Source: Streptomyces sp. NBC_01723 (GTDB lineage: Bacteria; Actinomycetota; Actinomycetes; Streptomycetales; Streptomycetaceae). Taken from it: 64,000 nt of DNA. Within the stretch, counting starts at the first letter, position 1; every line of letters begins with the position of its first letter. The translations under genes and the position numbers were made by a program. Positions 41,491 to 49,369 of this stretch are shown here, one piece after another. The notes beneath the pieces are model-generated. The model saw nothing but the letters and a program-made list of their open reading frames with translations, was not told where the DNA came from and did no database searches. The DNA is taken from the NCBI RefSeq assembly GCF_036246005.1, contig NZ_CP109171.1, positions 6,126,001 through 6,190,000 on the forward strand, written 5' to 3'.

Positions 41491-41973
41491 ATGGCGACGT
41501 ACGAGGTCGAACCGATCGCAACGGTCATTGGGGGCCACACCCGCGTCCAAGACGACTACCAGGGCGGGGTGGAATCGATCATCCGACTGGACGACGCCTT
41601 CCCGCTCGAAACGCTGCAGGGCATCGAGGAGTTCTCCCACCTCACAGTGACCTGGCACTTCCACCTGGCGCGTCCCGAAGACGTGCAGCTCCACGCCCGC
41701 AGCCCAAGAGGAAACCCGATCTGGCCGGCAACCGGAACCTTCGTCCACCGCAACCACCGACGCCCCAACCAACTGGCGATCAGTTATCCGCGACTGCTCA
41801 AGACAGACGGCCGGGACCTCGTCGTCACCGACCTGGACGCTGTAGACGGCACTCCCATCCTCGACATAGCGCCGTACTTCGCACAGATGGGGCCCCGAGG
41901 ACCGGTGCATCAGCCAGCCTGGCCGGGCGAAATGCTTGCCACCTACTGGCTCGATGCCTCGGAGCGCCCGTAA
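41491..41973 (+). CDS. TrmO/TsaA-like SAM-dependent methyltransferase-fold protein
   Basis: 160 aa from ATG 41491 (GAGAGGA upstream; ATG 41470 is an alternative). VEPIATVIGGHT, FSHLTVTWHFH, GTFVHRNHRRPNQLAISYPRLL and LDAVDGTPILDIAPYF follow the TrmO order. The family motif RSPxRPNPIGLS is altered (NHRRPNQLAIS). TrmO methylates t6A in tRNA. The divergent motif suggests a paralogue with another target. It lies 72 bp after the HTH/TPR gene. Confidence 0.8.
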   Translation: MATYEVEPIATVIGGHTRVQDDYQGGVESIIRLDDAFPLETLQGIEEFSHLTVTWHFHLARPEDVQLHARSPRGNPIWPATGTFVHRNHRRPNQLAISYPRLLKTDGRDLVVTDLDAVDGTPILDIAPYFAQMGPRGPVHQPAWPGEMLATYWLDASERP

Positions 41974-42047
41974 CTCCGCTTGCCGCAACTTATCGCCGGC
42001 TGCGTCCCTCATAGCGGCCTGGGCAGTCACCAACCGGGGCGCGACAT

Positions 42048-42521
42048 TCACGTCGGGCTCCCGATGCTGTCACAGAAGAACTGGCACCACGTTTCTTTGC
42101 CGCTGCTGCCCCACTTGTCTGCGAGCGCTGCGACGAGCGCCATGCCCCGGCCGGAGATGTCGTCCGGGCCAGCCTGTTGCAACACTGCCGGGGCGGGATT
42201 TTCGTCGGTCACTGAAACAGTGAGGGTCCCGCCGACAGCGCGCAGCCGCAGTTCGACCACGCCGTGTCCGTGCTCGATCGCATTCGTGATGAACTCCGAG
42301 ACCGCCAGCACCACATTGTCGGTTATCGGCCCCGTCAAGCCTGCCTGCCCCAGGAAAGCCGCCGTCGAGCCGCGCATATCCGCGACCGCCAGCGGATCCG
42401 GTACGAACGCGGCCTGGAAGACGTGCATATCTGTAGCCGCGGCGGCGTCCGGCAACCACGCTCGGGCTCCCATCTTGGCTGCCCGTTCCAAGCAACTACG
42501 CGGGGTGGTGCTCTGGCTCAT
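42048..42521 (-). CDS. Anti-sigma-factor-like ATP-binding protein (RsbW/SpoIIAB-type)
   Basis: 157 aa. FVPDPLAVADMRGSTAAFLGQAGL is the typical start helix, followed by NVVLAVSEFITNAIEHGHG (N box), LTVSVTDENPAPAV (D-x-N) and GRGMALVAALADKWG (G box). These are the HATPase_c motifs of Streptomyces single-domain regulatory kinases. It may phosphorylate an anti-anti-sigma partner, none of which is encoded nearby. It is convergent with the TrmO-like gene and divergent from the HTH/TPR regulator at 42822. Confidence 0.87.
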   Translation of the reverse strand: MSQSTTPRSCLERAAKMGARAWLPDAAAATDMHVFQAAFVPDPLAVADMRGSTAAFLGQAGLTGPITDNVVLAVSEFITNAIEHGHGVVELRLRAVGGTLTVSVTDENPAPAVLQQAGPDDISGRGMALVAALADKWGSSGKETWCQFFCDSIGSPT

Positions 42522-42643
42522 GGTGGTGGCCTCGGCTTCGTGGGGAGTTGCAGACCGGCCCTCGCCGCCTCAAGACGCTCAAGCGGAGACCGCGAGGGGA
42601 GATCAAGGTTTCCCCGGGGGAGCCGGGCCCGCCATGTCACCGG

Positions 42644-42745
42644 GGGTATCACCTGCATCCCGCGGGGTGACACGGGTATCACCAACATGTCATCTGGACC
42701 CCACTTGCCTGCGAGATCGCTATATGGGGCTTGAGTTGGGTGATA
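42644..42745. promoter_or_regulatory. Repeated TATCACC motifs in divergent promoter region
   Basis: The 300-bp gap between 42521 and 42822 holds GGGTATCACC at 42644-42653 and again at 42674-42683 (30 bp apart). Its reverse form GGGTGATA lies near 42738-42745. These are candidate operators for the HTH protein encoded from 42822 or for another regulator. No other structure was noticed in the gap. Confidence 0.45.
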
Positions 42746-42821
42746 GTTGAAGCGCGGGGCTTGACGCCCCAGGCCGATACGGGCCGCCTCATTGCCAGCG
42801 GCCAGAAGGGAGCCGTCGGGG

Positions 42822-44153
42822 ATGGAAGCGCGGACGTTGCTTCAACTGCTGGTCTGGGAACGCGGTTGGGCGTACCCGCGGTTCAGGAAGGAGTACGAGA
42901 AGGCCGCTCAGGAGCTGTCCGTCGCGGCCGGCGAGCCCCACTTCTTCAGCGCCACGGTGGAGGAGCAGACATTTCGTCGGTGGACAGCAGGGCGCGTCAA
43001 GGGGCTCCCGAATCAGCCTGCACCCGAGGTGCTTGAGCGCATGTTCGGACGCAACGCCAGAGCTCTTCTCAGCCAACCGAGCGGGCCGCCGCCGGGCGCG
43101 AGCTATGTACCTACGATCAATGAGAGTGATCTTGCAATGACTGCTCGGGATGCCGCTTCGCACGCCGGGGACGCCGCGTCCCTCAGTGTGCCGGACATGA
43201 CACTCGACCAGCTTGACGACGACATCGTCGCCCTGGCACGCGAGTACAGCCGAACGTCTCCCGTGGAGGTCTACCGCAGGGCGAAGGAACTCCTGAGCGT
43301 CGCGCAGTCGCTGCTGGAGAGGACCCAGGTGCCCCGCCAGCGTGAGCGCGGCTACCTGGCTGCCGGCCAGTCGGCCGCCGTCCTGTCGGCGATCTGCTTC
43401 GACCTCGGCTCTCTGCCCGCCGCCGTCTCACTGTCCCGTACGGCCGCCTTGTACGGTCAAGTGATCGAGCACGGTCCGCTTCAGGCGTACGCCCACGGTG
43501 CACTCGCCTTCCTGGCGTTTTGGGGTGGCCGTCCAGCGGAGGCCGTACGTCTCGTGCGCACTGCCCAGCAGTTCGGAGGACTCGGCGACACGGCTATGAC
43601 GCGGCTATTCGTAATCGAAGGACGCGCCCACGGACACCTGGGCGACCAGGCGTCTGCTGAAAGGGCTGTGCGGGCCGCCCTTGAGCAGAGCACTGGTGCG
43701 CGAGACGAGCTGCACGATGACGTGGGCGGCGAATTCGGGTTCCCCCTTGACCGCGTTGCCATGAGCAACGCCACCACCTACCTCCTGCTGCGTGATGCTG
43801 ACGGCGCTGAGGAAGCTGCGGAGCAAGCCCTCCAGCTCCTCAGCGCCAAGCCCGAACATCAGCGTCCGCTGCTCATCTCCACACAGGCGCACGTGGATCT
43901 AGCCCGCGCCCGACTGCTCCGAGGCGAACTCGACGGCGTGCAGGCCGCACTGGAGCCGGCCTTCAGCGTACCGACTGAATGGAGAGGAGCCGGGACACTC
44001 GAACGTATGGCGGCAGTTCGCGCCGGTCTTGTTCGGGCGGACTTCCGCGGTGCGCCTGACGCCATCGCGCTCGGCGAGCGGATCGAGGACTACACGGCGG
44101 AGGCGTCGGCCCAACGGTTGGGGAGCACGCCGCCACTGGCCATCGAACCCTGA
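42822..44153 (+). CDS. HTH/TPR-type transcriptional regulator (second)
   Basis: 443 aa from ATG 42822 (AAGGGAG upstream). Residues ~1-75 contain an HTH-like region with FRKEYEKAAQELSVAAGEPHFFSATVEEQTFRRWTAGRVKGLPNQPAPEVLERMFG, the start typical of Streptomyces regulators with a winged XRE-like head. From residue ~110 the chain is TPR-like (RGYLAAGQSAAVLSAICFDLGSLPAAVSLSRTAALYG...). It is convergent with the epimerase gene; only 3 bp separate the stops. Confidence 0.8.
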   Translation: MEARTLLQLLVWERGWAYPRFRKEYEKAAQELSVAAGEPHFFSATVEEQTFRRWTAGRVKGLPNQPAPEVLERMFGRNARALLSQPSGPPPGASYVPTINESDLAMTARDAASHAGDAASLSVPDMTLDQLDDDIVALAREYSRTSPVEVYRRAKELLSVAQSLLERTQVPRQRERGYLAAGQSAAVLSAICFDLGSLPAAVSLSRTAALYGQVIEHGPLQAYAHGALAFLAFWGGRPAEAVRLVRTAQQFGGLGDTAMTRLFVIEGRAHGHLGDQASAERAVRAALEQSTGARDELHDDVGGEFGFPLDRVAMSNATTYLLLRDADGAEEAAEQALQLLSAKPEHQRPLLISTQAHVDLARARLLRGELDGVQAALEPAFSVPTEWRGAGTLERMAAVRAGLVRADFRGAPDAIALGERIEDYTAEASAQRLGSTPPLAIEP

Positions 44154-44156
44154 CCG

Positions 44157-45188
44157 TTACGAGCCCAGCTTCGCGAGGATCTCCTCCTCCTTCTCCGGCG
44201 AGATGCCGTGCTCTGCCCAACGGGGGTGTTCGACGGGCACACCGCCCGACTGCATCCACTCCCACGTGGCCGCTACGGTCTCCACCAGGGGACGGCATTG
44301 CAGGCCAGCGGCCTGCGCGCGCGTCGAGTCCACATTCCAGACGCCCGCGTGGGTGCGCCAGAGAGGCAGTTCGGTCCACTGCTGCACACCCTGGTCAATC
44401 AGGAGATCATCGGGTGCCCAGACCAGTCGCCCCCCGCTTCCGGTGACATTGAGACAGGCTGTGAGGAATCCGCCCATCGTCTCCCGACCCAAGGGCGCGG
44501 TGACGTTGAACTCACCGCCGTTCGGTGAAAGGGCCTGATCGAGCGCAAACGCTGCTACGTCGCGTACGTCCACCGGTTGGATCGATTTGTCTGGCTCTCC
44601 CGGCGCGAGGATCATCCCGCCCTTTGAGGTGCGCCGGAGCCACCAAGGGAGGCGACCCACGTATTCTCCGGGTCCAAGAATGACGCCGGGCCGCAAGATC
44701 GACACCCGCGGAGCGCCGAACGTGGTGATGGCGGCGCGCTCCGCGCCGGCCTTCTGGCGACCGTAATACCAGTCGGGTCCATCCCAGTTCGCCGGCAGCC
44801 GTCCGAAGTTCACATCGGCGTCGGCCGGTGCGTCCAGCAACTCGGAGGATTCGGTCAGCGGCTCTTCTGGCCATCCGCGGTAAGCATTCACGGTCGAGAT
44901 GTAGACGTATTTGCCCGCCACGGGCTGCAGCGCCTCGGCACCGGCCAGCACATCGCGTGGGGCCAGCTCGGAGGCCGATGTGTCGATCACCGCGTCCCAC
45001 GGCCCCTGCTGTCCCAGCCGGAGGAGGTCCGTGTGCACGGTGCGGTCTCCGAGGATCTCTTGAGTGCCTTCCGGAGCCGTACCGGACCTGCCTCTGTTGA
45101 AGACAGTCACCGACCAGCCACGATCAAGCGCAGTCTGAGCAACGGTTCGCCCAAGGAACCAGGTCCCACCAAGCACCAGAATGTTCAT
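44157..45188 (-). CDS. NAD-dependent epimerase/dehydratase (extended SDR)
   Basis: 343 aa. MNILVLGGTWFLGRTVAQTALDRGWSVTVFNRG is the Rossmann start, with GGTWFLG in place of GxxGxxG (same spacing). VIDTSA, YISTVNAYRGW and WYYGRQKAGAER (YxxxK) complete the active site. SILRPGVILGPGEYVGRLPWWLRR and IQPVDVRDVAAFALD are typical of extended SDRs acting on nucleotide sugars or similar substrates. It is close to the reductase/epimerase group often annotated as 'NAD-dependent epimerase'; the substrate is unknown. Confidence 0.87.
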   Translation of the reverse strand: MNILVLGGTWFLGRTVAQTALDRGWSVTVFNRGRSGTAPEGTQEILGDRTVHTDLLRLGQQGPWDAVIDTSASELAPRDVLAGAEALQPVAGKYVYISTVNAYRGWPEEPLTESSELLDAPADADVNFGRLPANWDGPDWYYGRQKAGAERAAITTFGAPRVSILRPGVILGPGEYVGRLPWWLRRTSKGGMILAPGEPDKSIQPVDVRDVAAFALDQALSPNGGEFNVTAPLGRETMGGFLTACLNVTGSGGRLVWAPDDLLIDQGVQQWTELPLWRTHAGVWNVDSTRAQAAGLQCRPLVETVAATWEWMQSGGVPVEHPRWAEHGISPEKEEEILAKLGS

Positions 45189-46396
45189 GTTGCTGATCCT
45201 GCCCGTTCAGGGCACCTCCGTGCTACAGCGCCCGCTAATCATGAGATCTCGACAGCTCCGTCGCCGCGAGCCCGGGCTGGCGGCCGACGGGCCATGGCTG
45301 GGAGGCCCGACCATGGAGCATGCGATCCCGAACGGCTCTCGCGCCAGCTTCACCAGCGCTTCGCCCACGCCGACGAGAATAAAGCCCAAAGGGCTGGAAC
45401 CTCCTGACTATGTCAACGTGCATCGTCCCGCAAAGTACATGGTCAGGAACGGGGCCTGTGGGGTCCTCCAAGGCGACCAGTGCCACGTTGGTGTCGTCGT
45501 GTAACGGCCGTGTCTATGACCCCATAGACGCTCTGTCGCGTCAGTGCCCCATTCGCTCACGGCAGACGAGACAGATTTCCAAAAGGCTGGAACACCTCCC
45601 GATGGTATGTCAACGTACAACAGGCCCGGGAGGAAGCAGGCGCGTTAACGGCTCGCCGGGTGAAATGGAGGGAGACTGTTCTGTCGGTCGGTGGTCTTCG
45701 AGGCGTTGAGGTGGGACGGCCAATTCTCCACGTGCTCGGTCGATTGAAGCCTGTGATGGTCGAAAGACGGGTGGCTGCGCAGCGGTGTTCACTGGTCTCT
45801 GCGCTTGCATCTCTGCGGGTTTGCCTACCGAGTGAGGACTTCTTGCAACGATGCTACGAAGAGGGCTGTGCCGTAATCGCGTTGGCGAACAGTGTTCCGG
45901 CGAGTCCGCACCAAGTGGTGCGCGGCCCCGAGGTTCCCGAGTGTCGTATCACGGTGCCTCTCGACTGACCTGCGGGCGAGGTCCCGCTAGCAGCCACACC
46001 GGGCAGACGGCCTCGACGACCAGGCAGCCGTCGGGTGCGGTGCGGCGCGCAACATAGCCGACGATCGCCGGTTAGCCAAACCGGCGATCGTCGCGACCAT
46101 TGAGGTGTTCGCCTTCCGGCTGCGCTTGGCGGTGGAGCCGTGGCGGACGCAGACAGCTTCGCGTTGGCAAGAGGAGGCGCGAGGTAGTTCTGCTGCGGCT
46201 CCTATGCCGTAGGCAGCGTGCGCCGCTGGCAAGCGGTCCTCCTGGCGCCGATGACGCGAGGTGATGCTGCCGCGCCCCTGTCGCTCCTCGCGCCCTTGCA
46301 AGGAAACCCTGCCGTGCGCCAATCCGTGATGCCCCCTTCTCTTTTTCGCCACGAGATGACACCGAGTTCCGCTATCGGCGTCCGGGAGGTGACGGC
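45189..46396. other. About 1.2 kb without an intact gene
   Basis: No open frame here has convincing start, codon use and homology. Visible items are a hairpin GTCTATG/CATAGAC (45512-45529); two loosely similar ~40-bp segments near 45386-45427 and 45577-45622 (both with AGGCTGGAAC- and ATGTCAACGT-like parts); and a plus-strand gene remnant around 45991-46209. That remnant is bounded by an upstream TAG at 45988 and encodes the RNIADDRRLAKPA segment. Codon use and G+C are less extreme than in the rest of the window, suggesting decayed DNA. Confidence 0.5.
46047..46103 (+). repeat. 57-bp block, copy 1 (tail of an unknown gene upstream of xis)
   Basis: It matches 49302-49358 at 27 identical bases, one mismatch, 12 identical, an 8-bp divergent stretch and 9 identical. 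Differences fall as codon changes in a shared frame: RNIADDRRLAKPA, then IVA here against LLQ, then TIE. So the block is likely coding sequence from the end of a gene that precedes excisionase/integrase modules. This copy also forms a hairpin with 15-bp arms (46059-46073/46079-46093). Confidence 0.7.
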
Positions 46397-46594
46397 GTGG
46401 CGGTAGCTGTGCGGCCTGGGGCAAAGCTGACGGTCGATGACGTGTGTGACGAGCTGGGGATAGCTCGATCCACCTTCTATGACTGGCGACAGAAGGGGCG
46501 AGGGCCGCGCTGTATCCGACTTCCCAACGGAAGCCTTCGGATACGGCGTAGCGATTTCGAAAACTGGCTTAGTGATTGTGAGGATGCATCTTGA
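46397..46594 (+). CDS. Excisionase-like helix-turn-helix protein
   Basis: 65 aa from GTG 46397 (GGAGG upstream). KLTVDDVCDELGIARSTFYDWRQKGRGPRCIRLPNGSLRIRRSDFENWLSDC is the MerR/excisionase-type winged HTH used by actinobacterial integrative elements. The stop overlaps the next gene's start by ATGA-like coupling (46591). It would normally direct excision with the adjacent integrase, which is disrupted here. Confidence 0.85.
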   Translation: MAVAVRPGAKLTVDDVCDELGIARSTFYDWRQKGRGPRCIRLPNGSLRIRRSDFENWLSDCEDAS

Positions 46595-47932
46595 CCGATG
46601 GCACGTTTGACGTACGGATCTACAACATCGAGCGCCGCACGCGAGCGAACGGATACACGTACAAGGTGGTCTGGAAGGTCGGAGCGAAGAAGCACAGCAA
46701 GACCTACCCGACCAAGGCACTCGCGGATGCCCGACGCTCCGACCTGTTGACCGCAGTCAAGCGTGGCGAGCCCCTTCAGTACCGAGACCGGACTGCCAAT
46801 CTCGTACGCCAGCAAGGCCGCGGACACCAACTGGTACGACTTCGCGGTCGAGTTCGTCGACAAGACGTGGCCCCACTTCTCCGCCAACCAGCGGAAGAAC
46901 GTGGCCAAGGCGATGACCTCCGCGACCATCGCCTTGCTTCGGACTCCTCCGAAGCAGTTCGATCCGGTGAAAGTGCGGACCGCGCTGCGCGAGTGGGCCT
47001 TCAACTCCAAGCGCCGGACCAACCCCGAAGAGCCGATACCCGACGATGTTCGCGTCATCCTCGACTGGGTCCAGCGCAACACCCTGTCGATGGCAGCGTG
47101 GGAGCAGTCGGACCGGGTCGACACGGTCGTCTCCGCTCTCGGAACGCTGCTTGACGGCACTGCCGCAGCGTCCAGCTCCGTGTCCCGCAACCGGCGGATC
47201 ATGAACCTGGCAATGGAGTACGCCGTCCGCCACGGCATCCTCCGGCAGAACCCCCTGCCGAAGGGCAAGGGCAGTGGAGGGGGTGCCCCCAAGGTCGCTC
47301 AGGCCATCGACAAACGCTCTCTGCTGAACCCTGAGCAGGTCACCGCGCTCCTCGATTGGATCGGCAAACGACCCCTGCGGCGGGGGCCCCTATACAGGGC
47401 CTTCTTCGCCACTCTCTGCTACGCCGGTCTCCGCCCGGAGGAAGCCGTCGCGCTCCATGTGACTGATGCCACGCTGCCCGAAACGGGCTGGGGCGAGTTC
47501 GTGGTCCACAGCGCCCGGCCGGAGGTCGGTAGCCAGTGGACCGACAGCGGAGAGCCCCACGATGACCGTGACCTGAAGGGACGAGCGGAGGGCGACACCC
47601 GCACTGTGCCCATCCACCCTGACCTTGTCCACTTCCTTCGCGAGGTCATCGTCCAGTACAAGCTCAAGCCGACTGACCTCCTCTTCCCCGGAGAGTTTGG
47701 CGGCAGGCTAGCGGGCTCGGTGTTCCGACGGGTCTGGGACAAGGCCCGAGCGGAGGTCCTCCAGCCCCACGAGTACGAGTCGCCGGCGGGTAAGCGCGTG
47801 TACGACTGTCGCCACACCTGCCTCAACAGCGTGCCCGTGCTCCTGGCGATCTATGCGCGGTGCATCGTCGGCCAGCGGGACAACTACCTGAAGCAGATCT
47901 ACGACGTCAGGTACAGAAGCGAAGCCAAGTAG
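46591..47932 (+). pseudogene. Tyrosine-recombinase integrase, frameshifted and internally deleted
   Basis: The N-terminal frame (TTG/ATG near 46591; FDVRIYNIERRTRANGYTYKVVWKV...) runs to VKRGEP at about 46775. The protein then continues one frame over at a CCCC run (PFSTETGLPISYASKAADTNWYDF...). The core domain is recognisable (CYAGLRPEEAVALHVTDATLP with Arg I; LLFPGEFGG; VYDCRHTCL with box II Arg). About 17 residues are missing between RHTCL and NSVPVLLAIYARC, removing the helix before the Tyr. Both lesions should inactivate it unless the frameshift is a sequencing error. A strong hairpin follows its stop. Confidence 0.82.
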
Positions 47933-47942
47933 GACGGATGCG

Positions 47943-47990
47943 AGAAGGGCGGTGCGGGACCCCGGTGCATGGGGCCCCGCATCGCCCTTC
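47943..47990 (+). terminator. Terminator hairpin after integrase
   Basis: GAAGGGCGGTGCGGG pairs with CCCGCATCGCCCTTC, with minor mismatches across a CCC...GGG-extended stem. It lies 10 bp after the integrase stop and shortly before the tRNA-derived attachment site. Confidence 0.7.
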
Positions 47991-48193
47991 GGCGTTGTCC
48001 AACGGGGCCATTCGGATGCATTTGAGCCTTGGGGGCTGGGGGACGCATGGGGGACAGACACCCGTAGAACCCCAGTTTCAGCCGGTGTCAGCCGGACTCC
48101 AGCGCCGTTCGGTGGACCCGCGTACGCTGGAAGTCTGCGACGGTCAGACGCAGCCTGACCAGGCAAAATGAAGCCCACCTGGCGTGACGCCAG

Positions 48194-48234
48194 TGGCGCC
48201 CCCGGCAGGACTCGAACCTGCGGCCAAGCGCTTA
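48194..48234 (-). tRNA. 3' part of tRNA-Arg(UCU), attachment-site remnant, interrupted by IS
   Basis: On the minus strand the segment reads as the end of a tRNA: T-arm GCAGG-TTCGAGT-CCTGC, the acceptor 3' strand ending GGGGGCG-CCA with encoded CCA, and the 3' side of the anticodon stem. The anticodon loop continues beyond the IS at 49102 (CTTCTAA, anticodon TCT). The D-arm and acceptor 5' strand are absent: homology stops after GGCGCCTGCTCTATC at 49119. This is the 3' tRNA fragment left at one end of an integrated element, not a functional gene. Confidence 0.85.
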
Positions 48235-49098
48235 GACCGTGTCCTACATGGTCAGTTGGTCGTTGGGCTGCGTATGGGGCGGGGTACGTGGAGTTGGATT
48301 GTTCCGGACGGCTTGTGGGAGATCGCCAGGCCGTTGATCCCGGAGGTCCGGGTTCGGCCGCAGGGCGGCGGGAAGCAGAACACGCCTGATGAGACGCTGT
48401 TCGCAGCGATCATCTATGTGCTGGTCAGTGGATGTGCCTGGCGGGCTCTGCCGCCGTGTTTCGGGATATCGAAGTCGACCGCACACCGCAGGTTCATGAT
48501 CTGGTCGAGGGCCGGCGTGTGGGGGCGCTTGCATGAAGCCGTCGTTCACCGGCTCGATGACGCGGGCCTTGTCGATGTCTCCCGTGTGGTCCTCGACTCG
48601 GCTCATGTGCGCGCTAAAAGGGGCGAACACACAGGTCCGAGCCCCGTGGACCGAGGCAAGCCGGGTTCCAAGATGCACATCCTGTCGGACGCGAACGGAC
48701 TGCCCCTGGTCGTCGGCGTCTCGGCCGCCAACGTCCACGACAGCCAAAGCCTGAAGCCCATGGTGGCGGGTCACCAAACGAAACACGACCCCTATCGCGG
48801 CCGCCACTTCAAACCCCAACGCCTCCATGCCGACAAGGCCTACGACATCCCTGGACTGCGGAAATGGCTCCGCGGCAAGCGGATCGGAGTGCGTATCGCC
48901 CGCAAGGGCATCGAGTCCAGCGAACGATTGGGTCGGCGCCGATGGGTGATCGAACGGACCATCTCCTGGCTGTCCGGCTACCGCAGACTCAGCCCTCGCT
49001 ACGAACGGAAACCCCGCAACTACCTGGCCTTTCTCGGCCTCGCCGCAGCACTGTGCTGCTACAAACGACTCCTCAAACTGACCATGTAGGACACGGTC
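48235..49098 (+). mobile_element. IS5-family insertion sequence inside the tRNA-Arg attachment site
   Basis: 864 bp with terminal inverted repeats GACCGTGTCCTACATGGTCA (left) and its reverse complement (right), matching over about 23 bp. It is flanked by TTA duplications (48232-48234 and 49099-49101). Removing the element and one TTA restores a continuous tRNA anticodon arm. Ends and transposase are intact, so insertion is recent relative to decay around it. Confidence 0.92.
48274..49089 (+). CDS. IS5-family DDE transposase
   Basis: 271 aa from ATG 48274; the open frame extends upstream only through the tRNA remnant. WIVPDGLWEIARPLIPEVR is the family start. VVLDSAHVRAKRG (first Asp), RLHADKAYD (second Asp) and RRRWVIERTISWLSGYRRL (Glu with Y..R..E-like context) form the catalytic triad. 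TGPSPVDRGKPGSKMHIL is the typical insertion loop. It is a single frame, unlike the two-frame IS5 element at 62.2 kb. Confidence 0.92.
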   Translation: MGRGTWSWIVPDGLWEIARPLIPEVRVRPQGGGKQNTPDETLFAAIIYVLVSGCAWRALPPCFGISKSTAHRRFMIWSRAGVWGRLHEAVVHRLDDAGLVDVSRVVLDSAHVRAKRGEHTGPSPVDRGKPGSKMHILSDANGLPLVVGVSAANVHDSQSLKPMVAGHQTKHDPYRGRHFKPQRLHADKAYDIPGLRKWLRGKRIGVRIARKGIESSERLGRRRWVIERTISWLSGYRRLSPRYERKPRNYLAFLGLAAALCCYKRLLKLTM

Positions 49099-49119
49099 TT
49101 AGAAGGCGCCTGCTCTATC
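49099..49119 (-). other. Separated anticodon-arm part of the tRNA-Arg remnant
   Basis: TTAGAAGGCGCCTGCTCTATC continues the tRNA remnant across the IS (minus strand ...GAGCAGGCGCCTTCTAA). After 49119 the sequence no longer fits a tRNA, which marks the edge of the identity segment used in integration. Confidence 0.8.
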
Positions 49120-49301
49120 TTCACGTTCCCTGGCCGTCGAGGGGCAGGTATGGGTGGGTTCGGGCAGATTCGCCGACAGCAGACACATTGAGTCCCATAC
49201 GGACTGGATTAACTCGGTGAAGGAAGCAAACCTAGAGCGGTCTTGAGAAAGCAGAACCTGCTCTCTGCGCATCAGTCGGGACCGCGAGAGGTGTGTCGCG
49301 G

Positions 49302-49358
49302 GCGCAACATAGCCGACGATCGCCGGTTGGCCAAACCGGCGCTTCTCCAGACCATTGA
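49302..49358 (+). repeat. 57-bp block, copy 2 (tail of an unknown gene)
   Basis: Second copy of the block at 46047-46103. In frame it encodes RNIADDRRLAKPALLQTIE followed by TGA at 49360, so this copy keeps the natural stop. It directly precedes a degenerate integrase gene, as copy 1 precedes xis-integrase. The right hairpin arm is shortened to 8 bp. Confidence 0.7.
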
Positions 49359-49369
49359 ATGACCAGGGG

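Noticed and set aside
39355..42051. An 898-codon open frame on the minus strand
   Set aside because: Only its last 161 codons (from ATG 39840) look like a protein. The rest is antisense to the HTH/TPR regulator and TrmO-like gene and is open only because of high G+C.
45207..45389. Minus-strand 60-codon frame with AGGAGG ahead of a TTG
   Set aside because: Composition after the first 30 residues is poor, there is no family resemblance, and the region looks decayed; too weak to call a gene.
46059..46093. 15-bp-arm hairpin considered as an attachment or binding site
   Set aside because: The second copy of the block (49302) keeps the peptide reading frame but not the hairpin, so the conserved signal is better explained as coding sequence.
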